Source: Variovorax sp. J22G73 (GTDB lineage Bacteria; Pseudomonadota; Gammaproteobacteria; Burkholderiales; Burkholderiaceae_C). From it: DNA of 64,000 bases. The stretch lies in NCBI RefSeq assembly GCF_030317035.1, contig NZ_JASZYK010000017.1:1-64000 (forward strand), in the 5' to 3' direction. The translations under genes and the position numbers were made by a program. Shown here one piece after another: positions 39,671-47,363 of the stretch (position 1 is the first letter of the stretch; each line of letters starts with the position of its first letter). The notes beneath the pieces are model-generated. The model was given only the letters and a program-made list of their open reading frames with translations, was not told where the DNA came from and did no database searches.

Positions 39671-40593
39671 CAGTTCCTGCCTTTGCGCGCAAGGCGCGGG
39701 TCGAGCCGGTCGCGCAGGGCGTCGCCGAACATGTTGATGGCCAATATCAGCAGCGCGAGAAACGCGCCGGGAAACAGGATGATCCAGGGCGCGCGCTGGA
39801 AGTACGGCCGGCCCTCGGCAATGATGCTGCCCAGGCTCGGAACCTCAGGCGGAAAGCCCAGGCCCAGGAAGCCCAGCACGGCCTCGGTGAGGATGGCCGC
39901 GGCGCACACGAAGGTGGCCTGCACCACCAGCGGGTTGATGGTGCTCGGCAGGATGTGCCAGGTGAGCACGCGCAGCGTCGACGAGCCCATACCGAAGGAG
40001 GCTTCCACGTAAGGCTCCTCGCGCACCGACAGCACCACGCTGCGCACGAGGCGCGCGATGCGCGGCACCTCGGGAATGGCAATGGCCAGCACCATGGTCG
40101 ATATCTGCGCGCCGCCCAGCGCCACCATGGCAATGGCCAGCAGCAGGCCGGGAATGGCCATGATGCCGTCCATGAGCCGCATGACGAGCGAGTCGATGCG
40201 GCGAAAGTAACCCGCCACGATGCCGAACAGCAGGCCCACCACCACCGAGCTCACGCTCACGAGCAAGGCGAGCGAGATGGAAAGCCGCCCGCCGTGCAGG
40301 ATGCGCGAGAACAGGTCGCGCCCGAGCGAGTCGGTGCCCAGCCAATGCGCGGTCGAGGCGCCCTGCAGGCGCTCGCGCGGTGCGATGGCCGCCGGGTCTT
40401 GCGAGGCGAGCAGCGGCGCGAACACCGACACCGCGACCAGCAGCAGCAAGAGCACCAGGGACAGCAGCATCACGCGGTCGTGCAGCACGGCGCCGGCCGC
40501 GGCGCGCAGGCGCGACACCGGGACGGGCATTGAAGAAGACGGTGAAGAAGGGGAGGAAGGGGAGGAAGGAGGGTTCGTCACAGCGGCTGGCAT
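39670..40593 (-). CDS. Cassette 2 ABC permease, DppC type
   Basis: 307 residues. N-terminal proline/serine-rich cytoplasmic lead (about 30 residues), first TM near residues 40-65, then the DppC signature WLGTDSLGRDLFSRILHGGR (about residues 88-107). The EAA-type loop (YVEASFGMGSSTLRVLTWHI) lies near residues 197-216. It ends with RDRLDPRLARKGRN. The extra N-terminal lead is longer than in the cassette 1 copy. Gap of 12 bp from permease B. Confidence 0.93.
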
Positions 40594-40605
40594 GGTCGTT
40601 CCGGT

Positions 40606-41547
40606 TCAGTAGCGAATGCGCGGGTCGAGCAGCACATAGATCAGGTCGATCGCAAGGTTCACGAACACGTAGATGAAGGAGAAGAACAGGATCGTCCCCT
40701 GCACCACCGGGTAGTCGCGCGCCAGCACCGCATCGACGATGAGGCTGCCCACGCCGGGGATGTTGAAGATGGTCTCGGTGACCACCACCCCGCTGATGAG
40801 CGTGGTGACGGCCACGCCGACCACGGTGACGATGGGCGCGGCCGCGTTGCGCAGCGCATGGCGAAACAGCACGTAGCGCTCGGGCGCGCCCTTGGCACGC
40901 GCGGTGCGCACGAAGTCTTCGCCCAGCACGTCGAGCATGCTGGCGCGCGTGATGCGCGTGATGAGCGCGACGAACACCGTGGCCAGCGTGAGGCTGGGCA
41001 GCACCAGCCGGTACACGAAGCCGCCCACGCCGTCGGCCAGCGGCGCGTAGCCCTGCACCGGAAACCAGTTCAGCGTGACCGAGAACACCAGGATGAGCAC
41101 GTAGCCCACCACGAAGGCCGGCACAGAGAAGGCCAGCACGGTCAGCGCCATGGTGGCGCGGTCGAACGCGCGGCGGTGCCACCAGGCCGACAGCACGCCC
41201 AGCGGAATGGCCAGCAGCACCGTGAGCAGCAGCGAGCTCACGGCGAGCGCGGCCGTGGGCCCGATGCGCGAGCCGATGAGCGCGGACACCGGCTGCTTCG
41301 ACACGATGGAAGTGCCCAGGTCGCCCTTCACCAGGGCGCCCATGGCCATCGCGTACTGCGTGGGCAGCGGCCGGTCGAGCCCGAGGTTGGTGCGGATCTG
41401 CGCGATGGTGTCCTCGCTGGCCATGTCGCCGGCGATGACCCTGGCCGGGTCGCCGGGCGCCATGCGCAGCAGCAGGAACACCACCGTGGCCACGATCAGC
41501 ACCACCGGCACGGCGGCGAGCAGGCGCTTGAAGACGAGGCTCAGCAC
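40606..41547 (-). CDS. Cassette 2 ABC permease, DppB type
   Basis: 313 residues with about six TM segments. The periplasmic loop after TM1 carries the DppB block MAPGDPARVIAGDMASED, the EAA loop FVRTARAKGAPERYVLFRHA lies near residues 210-230 and the C-terminus is YVLLDPRIRY. It starts one base after the solute-binding gene stop, so the genes are co-transcribed. Confidence 0.93.
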   Translation of the reverse strand: MLSLVFKRLLAAVPVVLIVATVVFLLLRMAPGDPARVIAGDMASEDTIAQIRTNLGLDRPLPTQYAMAMGALVKGDLGTSIVSKQPVSALIGSRIGPTAALAVSSLLLTVLLAIPLGVLSAWWHRRAFDRATMALTVLAFSVPAFVVGYVLILVFSVTLNWFPVQGYAPLADGVGGFVYRLVLPSLTLATVFVALITRITRASMLDVLGEDFVRTARAKGAPERYVLFRHALRNAAAPIVTVVGVAVTTLISGVVVTETIFNIPGVGSLIVDAVLARDYPVVQGTILFFSFIYVFVNLAIDLIYVLLDPRIRY

Positions 41548-41548
41548 G

Positions 41549-43132
41549 TCACTTGCTCGACCAGAACAGGGGCAACTGCGCGTCCACGAGCTTGCCCATC
41601 TTCGCGTCGTAGGCCTTGTACTCGATGACCTCGCCCAGCGGCACGTACATGACCTGGTCGTAGGCGCGCTTCTGGATGGCCTGGGCGATCTGCGCGCGCT
41701 TGGCCGCGTCGGTCTCGCTGGCGAACTGGTCGCGCAGGCCTTCCATGGTGTCGTCCTTGGTCCAGCCGGGGTAGCCGACTTCGCCGCGGCCGTCCAGGTT
41801 GGGGTTGACCACCGGGTTGATCAGGTCGAGCACCACGATGCTCGACTGGAAGATGCTCCAGCCGCCCTTGTCCACCGGGTCTTTCTTGGTGCGGCGCGCC
41901 AGCAGCGTGGTGAAGTCCATGGCCTGCATGTCGACGTTCATGCCGATGCTGCGCAGCGCCTGCGCGGTGATGGGCGCGATGTTGACCAGGCTGCGCACGT
42001 CGGTGGAGTGCAGCACCACCACCTTCTCTCCCTTGTAGCCGCTGTCTTTCAGCATCTGCCTGGCCTTGGCCAGGTCGGGCTTGTGCACCTGCGTGGCGCC
42101 CTCGTCGCTCTTGTAGGGCGACGAGCAGGTCAGCACCGCGCCGCACACGCGGTAGCGCTTGGGGTCGCCGATGGAGGCATCGAGGTAGTCGAGCTGGTAG
42201 AGCGCGGCCATGGCGGCGCGGCGCACCTTCACGTTGTCGAACGGGGGCTGCATCCAGTTCATGCGCAGCGTGTACATGTTGGTCTCGCGGCTCTTGGGCT
42301 CGGTCTTCACGCCCTTCACGCCGTCGAACTGCTGCAGCAGGTCGGGCGCGACGTTCTCGATGAAGTCGATCTCGCCGTTGCGCAACGCGTTCACCGCGGT
42401 CTGGCCGTCGGCGATGTTGACGACCTCAAGGCGGTCGATGTTCACCACCTTGCCGCCGGCGAAATTGCTGGCCGGCTCGCTGCGCGGCACATAGTCGGCG
42501 AACTTCACGTAGGTGGCCTTCACGCCAGGCAGGAAGTCGCCCTGCACGAACTTGTACGGGCCGGAGCCGACCATCTCGGTGATGGCCTCGTTCGGCGACG
42601 TGGCGGCCAGGCGCTTGGGCATGATGAAAGGCACCGGCGAGCCGGGCTTGGCGAGCGAGTCGAGCACCAGACCGTAGGGCTTCTTCAGCTGCAGCGTGAA
42701 CGTGCCGGCGTCGACCGCGGCCATCTTCTCGGTCACGGCCAGCAGGCGCGTTCCCAGCACGTCGCGCGCGGCCCAGCGTTGCAGCGAGGCGATCACGTCT
42801 TCCGAGGTGACGGGCGAGCCGTCATGAAACTTCAGGCCCGGGCGCAGCGTGAAGGAGTAGGTGAGCTTGTCGGGCGACAGCTTGTAGCTGCCGACCATCT
42901 GCGGCTGCGGCTTGCCTTCGCTGTCGAGCGAGAACAGCGTGTCGAACACCAGGTAGCCGTGGTTGCGGGTGATGTAGGCGTTGGTGAAGATGGGGTCGAG
43001 CACGCGCAGGGGAGCGTGCATGACGACCTTCACGGCAACGTCGTCCTTGGTGTCCTTGGCGAACACGGGGGCGGCCGGCAAGACCATCGCCGCGCACAGG
43101 GCGACGGCGGCGAGGAGCAGGTTCTTCTTCAT
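41549..43132 (-). CDS. Cassette 2 peptide-type ABC solute-binding protein
   Basis: 527 residues with a clear Sec signal peptide (MKKNLLLAAVALCAAMVLP, cleavage near VFA-KD). The SBP family 5 core has KLTYSFTLRPGLKFHDGSPV near residues 90-110, and later blocks include EIDFIENVAPDLL. It clearly differs from the cassette 1 binding protein except at family level, so ligand preference has diverged. It lies 64 bp downstream of the amidase, a gap in which a secondary promoter is possible. Confidence 0.93.
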   Translation of the reverse strand: MKKNLLLAAVALCAAMVLPAAPVFAKDTKDDVAVKVVMHAPLRVLDPIFTNAYITRNHGYLVFDTLFSLDSEGKPQPQMVGSYKLSPDKLTYSFTLRPGLKFHDGSPVTSEDVIASLQRWAARDVLGTRLLAVTEKMAAVDAGTFTLQLKKPYGLVLDSLAKPGSPVPFIMPKRLAATSPNEAITEMVGSGPYKFVQGDFLPGVKATYVKFADYVPRSEPASNFAGGKVVNIDRLEVVNIADGQTAVNALRNGEIDFIENVAPDLLQQFDGVKGVKTEPKSRETNMYTLRMNWMQPPFDNVKVRRAAMAALYQLDYLDASIGDPKRYRVCGAVLTCSSPYKSDEGATQVHKPDLAKARQMLKDSGYKGEKVVVLHSTDVRSLVNIAPITAQALRSIGMNVDMQAMDFTTLLARRTKKDPVDKGGWSIFQSSIVVLDLINPVVNPNLDGRGEVGYPGWTKDDTMEGLRDQFASETDAAKRAQIAQAIQKRAYDQVMYVPLGEVIEYKAYDAKMGKLVDAQLPLFWSSK

Positions 43133-43196
43133 GCGGATCCTTGATGAATGGAAAGGTGAATGCAGTGATGCAGCGAATGCGAAGGCGCTCGGCAGG

Positions 43197-44636
43197 TCAG
43201 CGCTGCGCCGGCCGCACGTGGGCCCAAGGCGCCGCGCGTTCGAGCTGCGCCGACAGCGCCAGCACCTGGTCTTCGCGCCCGAAATGGCCGATGAGCTGCG
43301 TGCCGACGGGCACGCCCTGCGCGGTGCGGTTCATCGGCAGCGTCGCCGCGGGCTGGCCCGAGGCGTTGATGACGGCCAGGAAGGTGGCGTAGCGCGACAC
43401 CTTGGTGCGAAAGTTCCAGAAGCCGCCCGTGAGCGCGAGCTCGCCGAGCTTGGCCGGCAATTGTGTGAGCGTGGTGCTGATGACGATGTCGCATCCGTTC
43501 ATCGCCGCCTCGAAGGCGCGGCCGATGGCATGGAAGCGCTGGATGGCTTCCACGTACTGCGTGGCGGCCAGCGCCTTGCCGACGGCGTAGCCGTCGTGGA
43601 TCACTTCCTCGATGTCGCCTTGCGCCAGCGGCCGGCCCCGCAGCTTCACGCGCGTGTCGACCGCCATGGCGATGTTCGACGCCAGCACCGTGCCGTGGGC
43701 GCGCACGAAGGCTTCGTAGTCGATGTCGGGCAGCGGCACCTCGACGATCTCGTGGCCCATGTCGCGGCACAGCGCCGCGGTGCGGTCCACGGCGGCCAGG
43801 CATTCGGGCGCGATGGCGATGTCGTTCCACGCCTGGCGCCACACGCCGATGCGCAAGGGCCGCTCGGGTGGGCGCGCAATCAGGTCGAGGTAGCTGCCCG
43901 CCTTGGGCGGCGACGCGTAGGGCGCGCCGGTTTCGTAGCCGCTGATGGCGTCCATGGCCGCGGCCGTGTCGCGCACGGTGCGCGTGAGCACGCCGTCCAC
44001 CGCCATGCCGCCCCAGCCTTCGCCGCGGAACGGGCCCATCGGCACGCGGCCGCGCGAAGGTTTCAGCCCGTACACGCCGCAGCAGGCGGCCGGCAGCCGG
44101 ATGGAGCCGCCGCCGTCGCTGCCGTGCGCCACCGGCACGATGCCCGCCGCAATCGCGGCTGCCGCGCCGCCGCTGGAGCCGCCCACGGAACGGGTGCGGT
44201 CCCAGGGGTTGAGCGTGGCGCCGCCGTTGCGCACGGCCTCGGTCGACGGACCCATGCACAGCTCGGACACGGTGGAGCGCGCGAACGAGATCAGGCCAGC
44301 CTGCTCGAAGCGCTCGGTCAGCGTGGCGTTCACGGTGTAGGTGGTGTCGTCGAGCAGGCGCGAACCGATGCTCGACGGAAAGCGCGTGGCCGCGAGCCCC
44401 GAGTCCTTCAGCAGGAAGGGAATGCCGCCGAACACGCCGCGCGGCTGCCAGTCGCGCGCCAGCGCCAGCGATTCGTCGAAGCGCTCGTAGGTCAGCGCGT
44501 TGAGGTCCGCATGGCGGCGTGCGGCGTCGGTGGCGGCCTGCATCAGCGCCTGCGAGCTGAGTTCGCGCTCCGCCAGCAGCTGGGCCATTGCCAGGCCGTC
44601 GAGAGCGTCGTAATCGGTGGGCGAGAGCACGTTCAT
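43197..44636 (-). CDS. Cassette 2 amidase-signature hydrolase (NylA-like)
   Basis: 479 residues. The amidase signature Ser-Ser-Lys triad is visible: Lys in GIPFLLKDSG near residue 78, cis-Ser in VGGSSGGAAAA near 152 and nucleophile Ser in SDGGGSIRLPAACCG near 176. The C-terminal segment ASGQPAATLP and a REDQVLALSAQLERAAPW ending recall 6-aminohexanoate cyclic-dimer hydrolase (NylA) and indoleacetamide-type amidases; this is from remembered sequence, not a search. No signal peptide, so it acts in the cytoplasm on imported amide. First gene of cassette 2, divergent from an aminotransferase gene. Confidence 0.88.
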   Translation of the reverse strand: MNVLSPTDYDALDGLAMAQLLAERELSSQALMQAATDAARRHADLNALTYERFDESLALARDWQPRGVFGGIPFLLKDSGLAATRFPSSIGSRLLDDTTYTVNATLTERFEQAGLISFARSTVSELCMGPSTEAVRNGGATLNPWDRTRSVGGSSGGAAAAIAAGIVPVAHGSDGGGSIRLPAACCGVYGLKPSRGRVPMGPFRGEGWGGMAVDGVLTRTVRDTAAAMDAISGYETGAPYASPPKAGSYLDLIARPPERPLRIGVWRQAWNDIAIAPECLAAVDRTAALCRDMGHEIVEVPLPDIDYEAFVRAHGTVLASNIAMAVDTRVKLRGRPLAQGDIEEVIHDGYAVGKALAATQYVEAIQRFHAIGRAFEAAMNGCDIVISTTLTQLPAKLGELALTGGFWNFRTKVSRYATFLAVINASGQPAATLPMNRTAQGVPVGTQLIGHFGREDQVLALSAQLERAAPWAHVRPAQR

Positions 44637-44650
44637 GCGCGGGCCTCGCG

Positions 44651-44668
44651 GCTAAAGTATTGCATTGC
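44651..44668 (-). promoter_or_regulatory. Candidate operator upstream of the amidase gene
   Basis: Read on the minus strand, 44668-44651 is GCAATGCAATACTTTAGC, matching 15 of 18 bases of the site at 33627-33644 in front of the IclR gene. It lies 15-32 bp upstream of the amidase ATG, so it may overlap the core promoter; TGCAATACT could also serve as an extended -10 element. A regulatory role is inferred. Confidence 0.5.
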
Positions 44669-44794
44669 GATCTTTGGATAGTGCATATTGATATATTCCC
44701 ATGTTTGCCGGCGAAGAGCAATCCGCAGCCCATTGGTACAAACCCACCTGTGGAAAAGCCTCATCGTGGTGCACCATGTGCGTTAAGTATCTTT

Positions 44795-44816
44795 TAGCAA
44801 TACACATAACTTGCTA
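44795..44816. promoter_or_regulatory. Inverted repeat in aminotransferase promoter region
   Basis: TAGCAA (44795-44800) and TTGCTA (44811-44816) form a perfect 6-bp inverted repeat with a 10-bp spacer, about 70-90 bp upstream of the proposed TTG start at 44886. The right arm merges with a TATACG (-10-like) sequence. This is the spacing of a dimeric regulator site; the protein is unknown. Confidence 0.4.
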
Positions 44817-44835
44817 TACGATTCATTTAAGCAAG

Positions 44836-44859
44836 CTTCGTGCACAGATCGGCACGAAG
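44836..44859 (+). promoter_or_regulatory. Leader hairpin with T-rich tail before aminotransferase
   Basis: CTTCGTGC (44836-44843) and GCACGAAG (44852-44859) form a perfect 8-bp stem with an 8-nt loop, followed by a pyrimidine/T-rich stretch (TGCTTTCTCTTTT) and then the proposed TTG start at 44886. It could be an attenuator-like terminator in the 5' leader or a second operator. Confidence 0.45.
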
Positions 44860-44885
44860 TGCTTTCTCTTTTCAGGACGACCGCC

Positions 44886-46154
44886 TTGAACCCCTCCGCT
44901 TCCGCTCGCTCTTCTGTTTCCCTTCCCCGCATCCCCGGCAGCGTGTTCCTCCACGCGCCCGGCCCCACGCGGTTGCCCCCTCAGGTGGTCGATGCCATGG
45001 GCACCCAGCCACTGGAACTCGGCGACCCCGCGCTGGACACCCTCATCGCCAACTGCGAGCAGGGCCTGCGGCGCGTGTTCGGCACGGCGCGCTCCGACGT
45101 GTTCATGTATGCGGCGAACGGCCACGGCGCTTGGGAGGCGGCCATCAGCAACTTGGCGGCGCCGGGCGAGTGCGTGGTGGTGGTGGGCAGCGGCACCTTC
45201 TCGGAGGCCTGGGCGCTGCATGCCGAGGGCATGGGCGTGCGCGTGCGCCGCACCGCCTGCGAGGAAGGCCACGGCGCCGACCCGCGCGCGGTCGAGCAGT
45301 TGCTGCGCGCCGACGCCGCGCGCGAGATCGTCGCGGTGTTCGTGGTGCACACCGACACCGGCAGCGGCGTGACCAGCGACATGCAGGCCTTCAGGGACGC
45401 CATCGACGCCGCCGCGCACCCCGCGCTGCTGGTGGTCGACGTGGTGGCCTCGCTGGCGGCCGCGCGCTTCGACATGGACGCGCTGCGCGTCGACGTGGCC
45501 ATCGGCGCTTCGCAGAAGGCGCTGATGGTGCCGCCGGGCCTGAGCTTCGTGGCCGTGAACGAGAAGGCGCTGCGCGTCGCGCAAGCCAACCCCACGCCGC
45601 GCGTCTACTGGGACTGGATGCGCCGCAAGAGTGAGCTGAGCTACCGCAAGTTCTGCGGCACGCCGCCGCAGAACCTGCTAATGGGGCTGGAGGCGGCGCT
45701 GGGCCTGGTGTTCGCCGAAGGGCTGGCGCAGGTCGTTGCGCGCCACCGCCACCTGGCGCAGGCGGTGCAGGCGGCGGTGGAGGGCTGGAGCGAGCGCGGC
45801 GACGTGGGCTTTCACGTGCGCACGCCCGCGCACCGCTCGGTGTCGGTCACCACCGTCGCGGTGCGAGCGGGCATCGACCCCGAGGCGCTGCGCACGCTGG
45901 CGCGCGAGCGCTTCCAGGTCGGCATCGCGGGCGGGCTGGGCGCGCTCGCGGGGAAGATCTTTCGCATCGGCCACCTGGGCGACCTGAACGCGCCGATGGT
46001 GCTGGGCTGCCTGGCCGGCGTCGAGGCGGCCATGAGCGCGAGCGGCATCGCCTACGGCCCCGGCGTGGAGCGCGCGGTGCGCGTGCTGGCGATGCCGGTG
46101 GGGCAAGCGGTGCAAATAGCACAGGCTGCGCAGCCAGCGCAGGACGCACGATGA
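44886..46154 (+). CDS. Class V aminotransferase (alanine-glyoxylate/serine-glyoxylate type)
   Basis: 422 residues from a TTG at 44886 preceded by AGGA; an upstream in-frame TTG at 44811 is less likely because the leader hairpin intervenes. The fold-type I PLP family is seen in HAPGPTRLPPQV at the N-terminus, SGTFSEAWALHA near residue 95, the Asp of LLVVDVVASL and the PLP Lys in GASQKALMVPPGL near residue 208. Such enzymes move amino groups between alanine, serine or other amines and glyoxylate/2-oxoacids. The stop overlaps the CoA-transferase start by 4 bp. It is divergent from the cassette 2 amidase and may supply downstream metabolism of the same substrate. Confidence 0.88.
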   Translation: MNPSASARSSVSLPRIPGSVFLHAPGPTRLPPQVVDAMGTQPLELGDPALDTLIANCEQGLRRVFGTARSDVFMYAANGHGAWEAAISNLAAPGECVVVVGSGTFSEAWALHAEGMGVRVRRTACEEGHGADPRAVEQLLRADAAREIVAVFVVHTDTGSGVTSDMQAFRDAIDAAAHPALLVVDVVASLAAARFDMDALRVDVAIGASQKALMVPPGLSFVAVNEKALRVAQANPTPRVYWDWMRRKSELSYRKFCGTPPQNLLMGLEAALGLVFAEGLAQVVARHRHLAQAVQAAVEGWSERGDVGFHVRTPAHRSVSVTTVAVRAGIDPEALRTLARERFQVGIAGGLGALAGKIFRIGHLGDLNAPMVLGCLAGVEAAMSASGIAYGPGVERAVRVLAMPVGQAVQIAQAAQPAQDAR

Positions 46155-47311
46155 GCGGCCCGCTGAGTGGCGTGCGCGTGATCGACCTGACCTCGGTCGC
46201 CATGGGCCCCTATGCCACGCAGATCCTGGGCGACATGGGCGCCGACGTGGTCAAGGTCGAGTCGAAGGACGGCGACGTGTTCCGTCACGTGGCGCCCGCG
46301 CGGCATGCGGGCATGGGCGCGCCCTTTCTGAACCTCAACCGCAACAAGCGCAGCGTGGTGCTCGACCTGAAGTCGCCCGCCGACGCCGAGCGGCTGCGCG
46401 CGCTGGTGCGCCATGCCGACGTGTTCGTGTCGAACGTGCGGCCAAAGTCGATGGCGCGCCTTGGGCTGGACGACGCCACGCTGCGCGCGCTGAACCCGCG
46501 GCTCGTCTACTGCGCGGCGGTCGGCTTCTCGGAGAAGGGCCGCTATGCGGGCCGGCCCGCGTTCGACGACATCATCCAGGCCATGAGCGGGCTCGCGGCC
46601 GTGCAGGCGAATGCGCAGACGGGGCACCCGGCCTACGTGAACACCATCGTGGCCGACAAGACCGCCGGCCTCACCGTGGCCTATGCCGTGGCGATGGCGC
46701 TGTACGAGCGCGAGCGCTCGGGGCTGGGGCAGGCCGTCGAGGTGCCAATGTTCGAGACGCTGGCGGCCTTCACCATGGTGGAACACCTGGCGGGCCACAC
46801 CTTCGCGCCGCCCGAGGGGCCGATGGGCTACGAGCGCCTGCTCTCCAGCGCGCGCCGGCCCTACCAGACGCAGGACGGCTTCATCGCCCTGCTGCCCTAC
46901 ACCACCGCGCAATGGCAGCGCTTCTTTCTGCTGGCGGGCCGGCCCGAGGTGGCCGAAGACCCGCGGTACATGGAGCCGGCGCAGCGCAGCCGCAACATCC
47001 ACGCGCTGTACGGCATGCTGGCCGACCTGGTGCTGCAACGCACCACCGCGCAGTGGCTGGACTTGCTGGCGGACGCGGACATTCCGCATTCGCAGGTGCT
47101 GTCGATGGAAGGCGTGATGGCCGACCCGCACCTGCACGACAGCGGGCTGGTGCAGTCGCACGCGCACCCGACGGAAGGCGCGCTGCAGATGCTGGGGATT
47201 CCGACCGGTTTCTCGCGCACGCCGGGCAGCATTCGGGCGAGCGCACCGGGGCTGGGCGAGCACGACGTGGCGGACATCGCGAGGGAGTGGGCGGCAGCCG
47301 CGCAGGCTTGA
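46151..47311 (+). CDS. CaiB/BaiF-family (family III) CoA-transferase
   Basis: 386 residues. The N-terminus GVRVIDLTSVAMGPYATQILGDMGADVVKVE is typical; the catalytic Asp of family III is expected in the FDDIIQAMSGL segment near residue 139 and is present. NRNKRSVVLDL and GYERLLSS complete the pattern. These enzymes move CoA between carboxylates such as formyl/oxalyl, succinyl/itaconyl or arylsuccinate. Its start overlaps the aminotransferase stop (ATGA). The pairing suggests transamination to an oxo-acid followed by CoA activation; the substrate is unknown. Confidence 0.9.
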   Translation: MSGPLSGVRVIDLTSVAMGPYATQILGDMGADVVKVESKDGDVFRHVAPARHAGMGAPFLNLNRNKRSVVLDLKSPADAERLRALVRHADVFVSNVRPKSMARLGLDDATLRALNPRLVYCAAVGFSEKGRYAGRPAFDDIIQAMSGLAAVQANAQTGHPAYVNTIVADKTAGLTVAYAVAMALYERERSGLGQAVEVPMFETLAAFTMVEHLAGHTFAPPEGPMGYERLLSSARRPYQTQDGFIALLPYTTAQWQRFFLLAGRPEVAEDPRYMEPAQRSRNIHALYGMLADLVLQRTTAQWLDLLADADIPHSQVLSMEGVMADPHLHDSGLVQSHAHPTEGALQMLGIPTGFSRTPGSIRASAPGLGEHDVADIAREWAAAAQA

Positions 47312-47363
47312 CACGGCGGCAGGGCAAAATTCCGGCTCGCCGCGCCGGTCGGCCTCCTCCACC

